This document shows positions 11,872 to 24,205 of a stretch of DNA of 64,000 nucleotides, piece by piece. Source of the stretch: Paragonimus skrjabini miyazakii. Taxonomy: Eukaryota > Platyhelminthes > Trematoda > Plagiorchiida > Troglotrematidae. Positions within the stretch are counted from its first letter, which is position 1. Every line of letters begins with the position of its first letter. Position numbers and translations under genes: made by a program. Where the stretch lies: assembly GCA_014338405.1 (NCBI GenBank), contig JTDE01002278.1, positions 22,080 to 86,079 of the forward strand, given 5' to 3'. The notes under the pieces were generated by a model that searched no databases, was not told the DNA's origin, and saw only the letters and a program-made list of their open reading frames with translations.

Positions 11872-12069
11872 ATTGATCACTACAATGACCCACACTTAGC
11901 GAACGTGATACCACTCGAATTCGACCTGACGAATTACCAGTTTACTTAGCCAACTGTGAACACCTTTTGGTGTGCCTGAGGCCCGGAGACCATCTGATAA
12001 CGGAATAGTAAATGGAAAATAGAAAGCAGCATTACCAAAGTAGCTCAATCCAATGGAGCCATTCAGTAG

Positions 12070-13017
12070 ATTTCCAGCCAGACTTGAACAGTGCGTCCAG
12101 AAATTCTTTTCACTGCACCTAGATAAGAAGTTTATTGAGGTATTATCACTGAGTCCTAGAGTTTGTTGTCTGTAACATAACACCAGGGAGTTGGATTTAG
12201 AGGGACAGTTCGAGAACAAGTTTTCCCAGCTGTCTGATCTTAATCCGTCATCTGTGGTAAATAGTAAGCGACCGAAATCTTCATATATTACTCTTGTTTT
12301 GATTACCAACAGAGCAACCTAATCTCGAAACACCTCAGAACGAAAGAACATATCTGAACAGCAGAAAATCTGAGGAAAATGGAAAACTTTATTCTCTTCA
12401 AGCCGGATAAAGATGCTGGAATTCTTCTACTAAAGTGAAATGGGTTAAGGTGTCACCAAAGGAGAAGAAAGCGGTGTATGTCCTATTACAGTTCAAAAAT
12501 GATCTCCTTGCTGAAGCATTCACCAGTAGAACTAACACCGTTGGTGATAAAAGCATGCTATGCAGCCAACTTGTGTGTCTGTTTCAACTCTACTGCAGCC
12601 TTGTATCTACGGTTAAAGGAAGAAGTGCCTCCTTCTTACTCATTTGCCTGATCCTGTGGAACTAGTTACGTGGTTCGCACTACCAGACACTTACATCAAT
12701 GTATTCGTGATCATCATTCAGTACGGATCAGTGCCGGAGTCATCAAGACAATCACCAGCTCAATTGTGTCATATCTTGTCAACTCGCATCACACAGTCAA
12801 TCCGGTCTCTTATCTTCGACAGATTTACCGAGCCAAAAGCGGACAGTCAAAAGTCGTAAGAAGCCGAATTTTAGCCATGGCTGGGGCGATCAGAATTCGA
12901 CTGTATAACTCACCATTGCGCACATGGAAGCTATTTGTTCAGGCCTCGCAGTTCCCACGGTCCACCTCCCTTACCATGACCGATCAAACTCCCACGACTC
13001 CGGTTGTATCATAATTA
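12070..13017 (+). pseudogene. Internally deleted Penelope-like element ORF
   Basis: The N-terminal part is seen from about 12073: LEQCVQKFFSLHL, LSLSPRVCC, then LDLEGQFENKFSQLSDLNPS, typical of the region before PLE reverse transcriptase. A second block (about 12385) gives FKPDKDAGILLLK, the start of the RT. The whole RT catalytic core is missing: the same frame passes quickly to LTPLVIKACYAANLCVCF and a GIY-YIG-like segment SYVVRTTRHLHQCIRDHH, where the family has YIGRT. The C-terminal tail (SSIVSYLVNSHHTVNP to TWKLFVQAS) fills the right palindrome arm. Three in-frame stops (near 12150, 12435, 12650) and others break it. Confidence 0.85.
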
Positions 13018-13193
13018 TGACGTAATTGTATCTAAACGTTATCTCCATGTGTATCTAAGATGTGATTGATCTCGTTTGAATTTGTTACATGTTATGTTCA
13101 CTTTGTCCTGACAGCTTTGTTTTATTATAAGCGGTATGTATATGGTCTGATGATGAATAGCCGAAAACGAGTTTGTTCGCCACACCGATTTTC
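12733..13193 (+). repeat. Right arm of PLE palindrome
   Basis: Plus-oriented copy of the 461-bp arm. It holds the C-terminal PLE codons to 13017 and then an AT-rich 3' tail with a hammerhead-like core. Just outside its end an 11-bp unit, ttcatgatacc, is repeated twice in tandem (13199-13209 and 13210-13220). The two arms are separated by about 860 bp of element interior. PLE copies with inverted partial copies of themselves are known, which fits this arrangement. Confidence 0.95.
13132..13187 (+). ncRNA. Hammerhead-ribozyme-like motif in PLE 3' tail
   Basis: CTGATGA (13147-13153) and GAAA (13163-13166) are followed by a short stem ACGA/TTGT and TTC (cleavage expected after 13178). TGGT (13143-13146) can pair with GCCA (13179-13182) and CGGT (13132-13135) with ACCG (13184-13187) as stem I. 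The stem II segment is poorly paired, so activity is doubtful. Hammerheads in PLE terminal regions are established knowledge. An identical inverted copy lies at 11417-11472 on the minus strand. Confidence 0.4.
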
Positions 13194-13220
13194 CGACTTT
13201 CATGATACCTTCATGATACC

Positions 13221-14610
13221 TTTTCAGCGACGTGGTGCACGTTTGATTTCTGTTGCGATACGGCTTTCTCCAACAGACCGATCGGTACTCATTTTGTGGG
13301 TGCACACGGTGAGAAAATCAACAGGTTCCTTTCATTTGGCATATTTTTCTCCTAAATGCATGTCACGTTTTATCTCTCTAACTCTCGCCTGGTCATCCGT
13401 AGGTTCCACATCCCGGTAGAAATCATCAAAACAAACTATCAACCATCACAACTGTTTTTGATAAGTTATCTTTGGTCTGGTTGCCTTAGCGCTACCAGAC
13501 GATCTAGGTTGTGATCAAGATACTGCTATTGGCGTATATTACAACGTAATGTGTATCATATCAGTCAAACATGCATAGCGGAAAAGCACATTGACATTAA
13601 GAACTGAAAGATAAGCAATGATCTGCATGGATCTGATTGCTCCTGCTGTAATCATAGCATATACAGTAGATTCAAAAGACCGGCGATTAATCGGTTGGCT
13701 TCCGACTGAATGTTGAAATAAGTTTGTTTCATCGAAGTGATATTTAAATCAGAGACATACATTGACAGCAGATTATCGGGTCATCATGTATTTCCAGTAG
13801 GTTATTCGCTTTAGTTTTGTAGATTTCAATTGAATTGAACAGTAGAGTGATTCCCGCATTAAATGTTAAATATAAGTTTTTGCTGATTAAATAATATGGA
13901 AGTGACATTATTGCAAGTAATCGATAATTCTGCTGGACTGAGAACAAAGATAAAAACATATTTTGCAAACGCTCCATAACCTGAGATAGGAGGCCATGCT
14001 GTAATCTAAGAAATTTCAGATATGGATTTCGTTATTCAATCAACTTACTGCTTTATATACAGTTAACGAAAGAGTCCAGAAGATTGATCCCCCAAACAAG
14101 GTCACTCAGTCAGCTCACGCTGAAACCTAGCAACGCTACTAAAATAAATTTAACTTGTATTACTGATGGGAAGTGTGAGAAATAACAATAAAGCCTTGCT
14201 GTGGTTGTACACTTTCTTTTCCACAGAGGAATAGATGTCATAGTGTGGTTACTAAACCGAAAACAAATCAACTTGACTGTCATTACCTTCATTGTCTCGT
14301 AACCAATTGTATCGTGACAGAAATGGGTGGTCGTGTATACCAACCAATCACACTAATTCCAGTTAATTCACTTCTTAGCTGTCACACCCATTATTATGGG
14401 CTGGAATTGCAACAGAACTGTGCAAATTCACAAAACTGCACTTGCTCATATAAGGTGAATTGTGTCCTGTTATCTGGAATTATATTTGACTTACTGTGTT
14501 AAGTTGAATATGCAAAGATCAACGGACGCCCAGTACACATAGTGCCCCTGCATATCACGGCTTGAGCTCAACAAGGAACCCTTGAAACAGTAAACATCCA
14601 CATTTTCCTT
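13221..14610. other. Unassigned DNA upstream of the first receptor gene
   Basis: Short frames only (for example 14245-14502, +, with several Cys but no known pattern). No repeat from the other families in this window was recognised here. Confidence 0.45.
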
Positions 14611-14619
14611 CGTCCATAC

Positions 14620-14628
14620 TTATATACT
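14620..14628 (+). promoter_or_regulatory. Possible TATA element
   Basis: The run ttatatac lies about 45 bases before the ATG at 14671. In an AT-rich genome this may be chance; it is noted because it is the only such element close to the receptor start. Confidence 0.2.
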
Positions 14629-14670
14629 TGTGGATCAGGATAAACTGAACACAACCTCACGATATCTGAA

Positions 14671-15603
14671 ATGACTGTCATAAAGTTGACGTACAGTATT
14701 ATCGAGGGATTGATTGACACTTTTGGCATAATTACAAACGGACTATTGCTGGGCTTCCTGTGCAGAAACAATATAGGATCAAGACTGACCACTCTTCTGA
14801 TGAGAAATCAAGTTGTTTTTGATGGTCTTGCATCGTTGTGTGCGTTGATCTCCCTAGTTCACAAGGAAGACGAACTTGGCTCAAATCACACTATCGGCAT
14901 AGTTCTGTGCTATGTGTGGACAAGTCGAGCATTATTCTGGTTTCTTGTCATGCTTAGCACATGCAACCTTGTATGTATTGCACTTGACCGTTTGCGAGCC
15001 ACTGTCTTCTCGGCTTCATATAAACATAAAGAACGTATTACCTTGATTTTGTACCATGTAGGTATATACATCTATTCATTGTTGAATGCCATCCCGTCTT
15101 TGTTTATTGTCAGCTTTTCTGACGGCAAATGTTATTATATCTTTGAGTGTTCACCCACTTCGCATGACATTCGGTATCAGTTCTTTTGTGCCTACATATG
15201 GTTGTTGGGTGGTTATCTTATTCCTGGTACTGCAATGACTGCTTGCCACACAAAAGTCATGTATGTCCTCCAGAAAACAGGGGCATTCAAACACAGTCAC
15301 TCGGGCCCAAGTTCGAGCATGAATTCAGTGCAAACACCTATATTCATACCCACCGTTCTGATGTGTTCCGCGTTTCTAATCAGTCATGCTTATCGTACTG
15401 TTTACTACATCCTGTATTCGCATCAAATGATACCTTTCAACTGGGACTCTATGGAACGTCGTCTGTCAATCTTTTTGACAATTGCGAACAGTGCGGCTAA
15501 CCCCCTCATTATGATTGTATCCAGCCCACCGTTCCGCCGTCAGTTGTGGCGTTTTCTGACTTGTAAACGAGATAGCAAAAAGTCAAGTACACAGTTGTCC
15601 TGA
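14671..15603 (+). CDS. Orphan rhodopsin-like 7TM receptor (flatworm type)
   Basis: A complete, intronless frame of 310 residues encodes a plasma-membrane G-protein-coupled receptor; its ligand is unknown. Seven hydrophobic segments are visible: TM1 about 9-30 with GIITN, TM2 46-64 with the conserved Asp51, TM3 80-105, TM4 123-145, TM5 170-192 with Pro185, TM6 226-248, TM7 265-284. Cys80 at the top of TM3 can pair with Cys154 or Cys160 in loop 2. The DRY motif reads DRL (106-108), TM6 lacks CWxP, and NPxxY reads NPLIM (277-281). Asn72 (NHT) is a possible glycosylation site. The tail is short and basic with Ser. Such divergence is usual in platyhelminth-specific orphan receptor families. The next receptor (41437) is of similar size but far away. 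Confidence 0.9.
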   Translation: MTVIKLTYSIIEGLIDTFGIITNGLLLGFLCRNNIGSRLTTLLMRNQVVFDGLASLCALISLVHKEDELGSNHTIGIVLCYVWTSRALFWFLVMLSTCNLVCIALDRLRATVFSASYKHKERITLILYHVGIYIYSLLNAIPSLFIVSFSDGKCYYIFECSPTSHDIRYQFFCAYIWLLGGYLIPGTAMTACHTKVMYVLQKTGAFKHSHSGPSSSMNSVQTPIFIPTVLMCSAFLISHAYRTVYYILYSHQMIPFNWDSMERRLSIFLTIANSAANPLIMIVSSPPFRRQLWRFLTCKRDSKKSSTQLS

Positions 15604-15836
15604 GAAAACATTCATCAATTCAACAGCTTGTTCAAAATTCATGATCAATATGCAGTAGTTAGTTCAACATGGCTATACATTTTGTTATTTGACTCATAGT
15701 GTTTGTTCATCAACATATTGCTCATTAATGTCATTGGTCATTTATTTGAAATTAAACACGGTTTCATGAACGCGACTGCTTTACTGTTTTTAGCGCATCA
15801 CATTAGTGTTGGCACTAATAATATATTTACAGTCAA

Positions 15837-15842
15837 AATAAA
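15837..15842 (+). terminator. Candidate polyadenylation signal of the receptor gene
   Basis: AATAAA lies about 235 bases after the stop codon of the 14671-15603 receptor; an ATTAAA is also present near 15751. The choice between them cannot be made from sequence alone. Confidence 0.35.
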
Positions 15843-18800
15843 ATAATATTTTAAAACGTACATTCCACTCCTAGAGGAGCACACTGACTGATAAATCGAT
15901 TGAACAAGTGATGTGAAATCAAAGATTTTAAATGCCGGACGTTAAACAAGTTTTCTGGCTTTGATTAACAGACTGATAAGAAGAACTGACAGTGTCATTG
16001 AAAGTAAATCAAAAAATATTTTACAAAAAATATCAAAGTGACGGTTCAATAGTTACAGGAAGAGACGAACATTTAACAGAAAGTCCGTCGTATTGATTCC
16101 ATTTCATAAGCCAAAATAAAGTGTGAACACCAGGACATGTTGACAGAAAATTCTAACCAGCCCAATAGTTCGAATAAACTGTTTAACAGGACGTGAGAAA
16201 ATCGTGTTTGCCTCCCATCACCGAGTCACCTGCATAGTTGGTTACAAAAGTATGATCGTGAATGTGCATCAGTGTAATGTAAGATGAGAATAAGAACGGG
16301 GATGAGTCCACGCTATAGAACACCAGAGGAAATGATGAGCGCCGATGAGGTTGACAATTTAGCATCGATTCGTGAAGCAATCACGTGACAGCTCGACAGC
16401 AGAAGTTTGAGTGTCAGATTGTTTTAATTATTTCTGGCAACGTATCTCTGTCAAATCTTTCTAGCGTTTTGTTGTATCCCAAGAAACATATGCAGACAAC
16501 TGTTTCATTAGACATTGACAATAAAATGTGCTAGAAGATTGAGAACAGCAATATCTTAAGGTGTGCGAATCAATGTTTTTTAATTTTAGATCACGTAGTA
16601 AGTAAACGTAGACAAACAAATTTGTTTAGTTGAAAGTTTATTTCCTGAATGGCACGCAGACATTTGTATAGCTTAGCTGATGTGAAGTTGTTTATAGTAC
16701 TTGTGAAGGGTAGGTAAATCTTACAAAACAGCAGTAGCATGATGATTAATAGTTTCATTAATCCTCGACGCGAAAATGTCTTATGATTCATTTTCCATCA
16801 GTATCGCTACATTAGAGACTAATTCCACGACTGTACAGGTGTAAACTCTTTAGTAAGCAAACGGTGCGTACCACTGACGATGAAACGGAGGTATGATTGA
16901 TACAATTTAAAGGTGACTTCTATGTGACTGCAAACATCTTATTCACATAGAAGCCTCAACAAGTTCATGTATAAGACGAACACCAGACTTGATTCATAAC
17001 TGGTTTTTCATCCTGTCCAGTCCACCTCAGATTGTCCGTTTTTTACTGGCTACGACAGCAACGTACCGAAATTGAGCCTTTTGGCTGTAAAACTCATAAG
17101 TGATACAGTTTCCCTCCATAATCGAGTTTTCAAATCCAGCTGATATACCCTCTAAACAGACTAAAGTTTACTTTGGAGCTTGTATGTGAAAAACATTTCA
17201 TTGAAAAACGACGGATTTAAAATGCAATGAAAGAACGACCTAAAGTTTGAGGTAAAACTCAAAGAAAACACAGGAATACTATGAATGTTGATGTACTAAA
17301 TAAGCCAGTGGAGGATTACAGACTTAAAACGAGGGAATCACCGTAGGCAAGTTATATTGGGATTTGAAGAGAGAAGATTCATCGCCAAGTCTGAGACTCC
17401 ATCCAACGTTATCAATCACTTGTTCGGTTACCCGGATAGCCGTAATTTACTCTCCTACCCTCATCTATATTAATCAACTAGTCTCATCCCACTTAATATG
17501 TGCATGTCACCGCAACTGGTTTCCGTGTGCACCCCCACAATAGATTCAGTAAAAAAGAGAAATGTTTTCTGATGTGCATGGGTGACATACAGTACACTAT
17601 GTTATCGAAAACAGATGTCATATGAGTAAGATATATTAGTCTTTGTAAAACTAGAACTTCAAATGTTTTGTCTTTCCATCAGGATGATGCCTGAACATGT
17701 TTTTCCAAAACAGAAGGAATGTATCAAGCAAAGATATCATCCATATTTTGGAGACCGTTTTGTCACTGTTTAAATCCGGTCGATACTTTTTGGGTAAAAT
17801 CTCCTATTGAGATTAAACATCGATCAATAGTTGTTGCTCCGTTCATTTGGAAAGTTGTTGATTGTTACATCATCTAAACTGTTGACATTATGTCAACAAT
17901 TGACGGCTGCCACGGAACGAACGTTCCGTTTTTATTTTATAAACTCTTGTGTATCATGTTTTACAGTGTTGATACCTTTCGTTCTACAGCTTATCAACAG
18001 TTACTTAAAAATTCGTCAGTTTCGAAACATGATTTTTATTTGGGATTTGGAAACCAAAGCTGAGAGCAAATGACTATTACATATTATACCAAGGTCGTGA
18101 ACTAGACAAGTTGTCACAAGCATGGTTTTAACTGGTGCACTGATTATTGCTTATTTCCGCTCGTAATACTTGGATGACAGAGGGAGTAACCTACACTAGT
18201 CACTTCCCATATAAAGTGGTCATCGTAATTAATGCGATCGAGTCTACATTTTTACCGAGATTGCTAATGTAACAGTGCCGGACTAGATGTACTTAGACTC
18301 CGATCATCACAATGAAGTCACTTCAGAAGTGAGTCAACCGAAAGGCTTATGTGAATACGAAGCCTGTGGGTGGCGTTCAATTCGAAATCATTATAGTTTA
18401 ACCGAATTTATAGATTAAAGACCAAGCTATATCAGAACTGTGTTAGAGGGAATAGAATGCAAATAAGACTTTCCTAAACATGACGTTGTTCAATGTTTTC
18501 ACAGTGTATCACACAAACCACAATCAACAAATACTTTTTTTATGAAAAGACTATCGAGACTGTTAACAAGTGATATATTACTATCAGAACATTATTTGAA
18601 ATTGACTTACGAGATCGATAAAATCATTTGAACACTATAGTTTTTGACTGCATAATTATTTTATTTTTCTGCAGATGTTTCGTTCATGTTTCGAGCTGAA
18701 TGATTGGTGGGAAAAGATTGGTTAAAACTCCAAACGAAGATGAATAAATTTAGAACATAGTGCTTTCGGTACACACCTGATAGCTATGAGCTAGTGTACT

Positions 18801-21800
18801 CAATAAAATAACCACAGTTTAATATTCAGAACCGAACGGTCCCGTCAACAGAAACCCAGGGATTGAAACGTTGTCGAGAACCGACGAAGTAACAACTAAA
18901 ACTTAAAAACAACATGCCAGTAATACACAGTGTCGTTTGGCGTATAGAAAGAACGTGAAATGTGGTAAATATATGTTGACTACATTTCAGTTGCTTTTAG
19001 CTACCACCTTGAATTTGAATTCTTTCAAGGTCTAATTTTGAATGTATCACTACACTAGAGTTTTGTGCATGAAGGACAATGGTGTAAATCCCAGTCGTAA
19101 CGGATATTCCAACTGCGATGCACGGTCTGTCAGGGATAAAGGCATAAATCGTATACTGATGTGTTGAGTCGTGGAATCGATTCTGTTACTTTTTAAGTTG
19201 AGCATTCTCGTCTTGTATTAAATTAGAAAAGTGAAATCAACGTACGTCAAGATACATTTTGGCGAACATTTAAAAAGTTCTATTACGAAAAGATGGTATT
19301 GCAGTGATGGAACTGGTGCATAGATCCAGCCACTACTAGGTGAATGAAATAGTAAAGAACGTGTATTTTCTAATGCACAAGGTAAACCGCTGTTTCCTGA
19401 TAGCAACTGATCCAGTAGGTTGAAGAAAAAACAGATTGCCCGGGACGTGGGTGACTTTGATTTGATAGACAGACAAATAGCGATATCAAAATGCTAACGA
19501 AAACGGTTCGTTTACCAGGGTGACGTTAGCGAGGACTAGTATTGCATTGGTCGACAGTATAAATTCACTATGTTGTAGTCTACTATTCGTTCGGAAGTTG
19601 TCCTGATAAATCTAACCTCAGTGAGAACATATCTCTAGAGTTTAAACAAAGTCTGCTGTGGAAGAACTCATTCAACATGACTTTTAAAACTGCACACTTT
19701 ACATTTCTTTCCAAAGATTTAAAATAAAAATTTAGAAAGTGAATGAATTCAACACTAATACGGTGATTGATGGCCAATTCATCGTTTAGCAAAGTCTGTA
19801 AAAAGGCGTGAGAGCGACATCAATAACTTACTATAAAAAGTACAATTGGAATGCTAGATGATGAGCAGCCAATTTAAAAAAAACGCGCTCAAGAGCATAG
19901 TAGATATATTTATCATCGAGACGGTAGCTTAACTTGGTATTATTAGCTCTTCGTTAAAATGTACAAACAGCCTCAAATCATATACAAAATTCACCATAGA
20001 TTAAAAATAGGTAGACTTTTTCCAATGTCTGCTCACTACTGAACCTGATTGTCTACGGTGGGTTATAAGGGAATCGAATAGAATGTGATATAATTTAATT
20101 GATACTGTTTTTAATGGCAAAAGTCGTCTCATTATTACTTGTCTGGTAAAACTGGTCTGGTAGCATTAATTCCACGGAAATGTGATGTTTCTAAAAATTC
20201 ATCAAACGAATACTTCAGAATGCCTTTTATAACGTAAAATTGTGGTTGTAAAACTTAAAACAACATTACTCCACGTGTAACTTGGGCAACCTTATACATA
20301 CGACAGTACTTATCCCGTTAAAGCGTTCATGTGTCTGGTCGCTGAAAATGATGAATACTGTATACATGTATGATGCAAGATCCAGATTAACGCAGAGATT
20401 AAGTGGCAACTGTGAACAGGGGTGTTGCAGGAGTAAAGTAATGACGTGAGTCAATGGCTCAGACAGAGTGATAAAGTCAAACATTCATTACATGAGGTTA
20501 TTCGAACGGTTCATGTTAAAATGTTGAACATATACAAAATTTGCCCATTACAATTCTCATGAACAAATCCGGTATATTCAAATTATTGAAACAACCGTAC
20601 ACGTTGATCAAACACAAGCATATGTGTAAGTTTAATAACCAGATTAAAGTTCTGCAACGACTAGGGAAAATGTCCCCATGATACTTATCAATATGCTTTT
20701 CAAAAGATTACCAAGAAAATTTGAGACTTTATTCCTCGTGACGAGGGTTAACACATGCTTCGCATACCAATGTGTACTTTTGCCTGATTGAATTAACTGT
20801 CATCGATGTGTTCACCATTCTGTAGTCGTGTGTTTGATGTTTTATTCAAGTAATCATACTTTTATACCACAAAGCTGTTTTTCGACAATATGTTACTCAA
20901 CTTTTACTTGCTGGCATAAATTAACGTGTTAGAGTGAACAAAATTCTTTCACATTCATTCTGATTTGTTGGAATAGATATTGACACCACTGTATCCCTTA
21001 CCGTAGTTTCTCTTAACTTACTGTGCCCAAAAAAGTTGTCACGATTAAATTCTATACTTATCTCTGTGTATGCTATATTATAGAATTAATATAATGTTGA
21101 TTCATCATGGTGCGCGACTTTTTCTCATGGGCTTGACGATTGTGCACCGGACTAGAGCTACGTGAATAAATTATATCAGCTTTCGCATTCTAGAAGAAAA
21201 CTGCTATCCTCTAAACATCTTCGTGAAAAATGTCATTCAAGCGGGCTTTGGTTCATTAACTATATTCAAGTAAAATATTTTCCTACAAGATTCAGTCGTT
21301 GTCACTGAGTTGTCGGATGATTGACGTACCTCAGAGGCGAGACTGTTTCGAAGATGTCATAAAGACCAACCTCACATAATGCAGCAGTCCTCCCCTACCC
21401 GAAAGGACGACACGAGTTGAGACAGTCTTTGTAGTTGAGTTGTTCTTGTTTGAGTTGTTGCTAAATGAGCTCCAGTTTGATAAATACTACTGAAAACATA
21501 ATAGTATGCCGTCTCTTCTAAGTTCGAATGGTCAACTTTTATGGAATTCAGACGACTCTGACCTCAGATTAACAACAAATTCTGATGCATTTTTAAAGAT
21601 GAAGGGTTGGTCATGAGAAGCGATTTTGATGGAAACGAAAAAACCGGGTGTGCAAGGGTTAAATTATTGTTTCATACTGAATTTTGCTTAGGACCAGTTT
21701 CTTTGTGCTGTCACTAAAGCCGCTTTTTCATTTTGCATTGTGCTTCACTGAAGTCAGGACTAGCTTCTGTTTTCCCTTATATTATTCATAGGCTCCGCAG

Positions 21801-22250
21801 ACTGATCGTTGCTGCCTTTTAACCATCGTGAATCTGAGTTCGTCTGTATGGACGGACAGAATGGTGGTCAAACCTCGGGCAGTGAACCCGCGCTCGGGCG
21901 GCGTCGCCAGTCATTGATCGACCGTGCACATCTGTGTTCCGATTGGAACGAAACAAACACATCTCGCTTAACTCACCTTCTCATGCCTTATTTCCTCGGT
22001 AGGGCGAGTCAAATGCTAAATCTGTTACGGCAGAAGCGTCTATTCTGATCAACGTTCGCTCTATCCACCCTTGATAGATGCTTATCTCTAGATGTCGTAT
22101 GGAGTAGGTATTAGTAAGATATTAATTGGTAGAGAACGGTACTGTGGAGGAAAGGTTATGAATTATGGTGTCAACGATCACAGTAAAGTAGGCTGGTCAT
22201 CTCGCATTCCACGAACATATTGTAGCGAAAAGGCGTCCAATAAAGCACAA
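15843..22250. other. Unassigned AT-rich intergenic DNA, 6.4 kb
   Basis: The longest repeat-poor stretch of the window. Frames are all under about 85 codons and none has recognisable motifs. I saw no tRNA-like boxes, no transposon motifs and no long inverted repeat. A 79-codon frame at 21809-22048 (+) ends near the repeat cluster and is probably chance. Confidence 0.5.
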
Positions 22251-22254
22251 TCTT

Positions 22255-22755
22255 TATTGTCCAACGCGCTAGTTACCATGCCACACGGGCGCTCGCGAGT
22301 TTGAATCACGATTCGAGGTCCACAACACCCCCTGGTTTCCGCTCCCACGTCGTGTGCACTTCTACCCGGTTTAGGTGTGTGATTGGCGCCTTCTACCCGG
22401 GGGTTTTCTGCCTGCTATTCCTCGTACGTTGATCCGATTTCCTTGAGCGATAGCTTGTCCGATCGCTCGTGTTGTCCTCCGTCTGTCTCTTGTAGGCTTT
22501 GAACGTACTCTACAGCCGTGTCGATATATTCCTGAGAGTGTTGGAATAATCACGCCTTCAATTTGATCATTCATTCTATTCCGGCTGCCACGTCTCGCCC
22601 GTTGGTCCGATCCGGTCGAGCGATGACTCATCCGGTAGCCCATGCCGTTCTCCATCCGCTCACCATGGGTGTTTGAACGCACCTCCCCCCTGTGTTGGGG
22701 TATTCCGCCGAGAGCTGGAATGCTCGCACTTCCTGCCTGACAATCCCCCACAATA
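22255..22755 (+). repeat. Short repeat family C, one copy plus a partial tandem copy
   Basis: The first unit starts near 22255, has a B-box-like gagtttgaatc (about 22298) and ends with ttggaataatcacgcc near 22555. A second, truncated unit runs from about 22560 to 22740 with the shared segments gcccgttggtccgat and ggggtattccgcc. The same sequence occurs reversed at 24206-24535 and 55912-56235. GC content is clearly higher than the surroundings. The 154-codon minus frame over 22371-22835 is an artefact of this repeat. A tRNA origin is suggested by the B-box only. Confidence 0.7.
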
Positions 22756-23384
22756 TGTTCAGCACCAAACAGTCCAGAATTAATAATCTTTAATTTATCC
22801 GGTGGGTAAGCGAATCTCAAAATGGTTGCAAACACAAATGGCCACAGTTAGCTCCAAAATGGTTGCTCTTAGTTTTCGGTTCTCTCAATTCTTAATCGTT
22901 GTTCAACGCCAAACACTAGTATGGAATGAATACCTACCCTTAAGAGAAAGAATGACAGTAGAACGGGGAAAAAAATGTTGAAAGGATCAGTTGCTTCACT
23001 TCACCCAGTCTTTTCTTATGCCTTGTCCAACACATACTTGAAAAAAAGTTTTGCACGAACTCACTTAAACCGCCTCCAACCACAGATGTGTTTACACATC
23101 CATCCGTTTAAGCAGCCACTTGGACATGGAACAATTAGGTCGATCGAGGGACGGTCAGACTACAGAAAGTGTTGCATTTTGCATGAGCCTTACTAGATCA
23201 AACAATTCCGGATAGAGTTGTTTTCGGAATATTGCCACCAGTCAGCTTGGGAAGGGTTGCCACGGGTCTACGGACTTGCGGCATCCGGGATGTCAACGGC
23301 TTATGAACCACAAAACAAGCGCCCATCAAGGGATTATGCAATCGAAATCACTTACACCTGACCGCATCTTTCGTATTTTCACAC
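22756..23384. other. Unassigned DNA within the repeat cluster
   Basis: No gene recognised; a 73-codon frame (22975-23196, +) shows no family features. Confidence 0.4.
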
Positions 23385-23515
23385 GGATTCCAGCCAGCTA
23401 TCATTTTGGATCGAATTTCGCTCTTGTTAGAGCGCTTCAGCGATGCATCTTCTTGCCCGAATTGAAATTTGAACTCTGGCAGGGCTTTTATGAGACAACC
23501 GTGTCACATTTTGTT
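23385..23515 (-). repeat. tRNA-derived short repeat family B, diverged copy
   Basis: Shares the blocks tttcgctcttgttagagcgc, a tttgaactc B-box remnant and atgagacaaccgtg with the better preserved copy at 46915-47110. The 170-codon frame at 23276-23788 passes through it and is therefore not credited as a gene. Confidence 0.6.
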
Positions 23516-24205
23516 CCATTATATATCGACGGAAATGTCCGAAACATGTTTTATCGAGGTTTACTGGAAACCTTGGAGAGAAAAGAAAACAGGTCCTTTC
23601 TGCATTCAAATAAAACCTCTGATTATTCCATGTGTCAGAAAAAATTCCACTTCTTAGGGTTGCACAATGTAACGATGTGTATTTGTGTCTTTACCGCTTT
23701 CTCTTACCCGTCCATAATGCACACAACGAAGTTTTATCTCGATCGTCATCTGATGGCTTTTTCCTTACAAAGATATTGCAGAAAATAATGAATACGCACC
23801 GTTTAGTCTTCTAGCATTTATATGGTTTGTTTTGGGCCGATCTCGGTTATGTACGTTCAATTCGTTTTTACAGCCACTCACACCAAATGCTATGCATAAT
23901 CACCATAGCCTTTGTATTATAGATATATCTATTTATGTATTTTGGATAAAATCAGTCGCTTCGGGTAGATGCTCGATCGAACGGATTTTACGAACTTCTG
24001 TTTATAGCTATTGTATGCGACTGGTTCAAAGCTTTTTAAGTGCACCAACTCACCAGTTCTCGTCCTCTTTCAAGAGACTACCCATTCTCCTTTTCAGTGA
24101 ATGCGAGGTCAAGTATGGTCATCTGACTAACACACCCGATTTCATTATCTATACACTTCGTTTCTATTAGGCTACGGAATTCACATACTACATAAAATGT
24201 GACGG
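23516..24205. other. Unassigned DNA
   Basis: Several overlapping frames (23632-24170) rich in His, Ser and Phe, with no motif and conflicting strands. Nothing assignable. Confidence 0.4.

Noticed and set aside
11896..12309. 137-codon minus frame as a gene
   Set aside because: The opposite strand carries recognisable PLE N-terminal sequence (LDLEGQFENKFSQLSDLNPS), so this frame is a shadow.
22371..22835. 154-codon Arg/Gly-rich minus frame as a gene
   Set aside because: It coincides with the GC-rich tandem copies of repeat family C.
23276..23788. 170-codon plus frame as a host gene
   Set aside because: It runs through a family B repeat and overlaps other frames; no domain.
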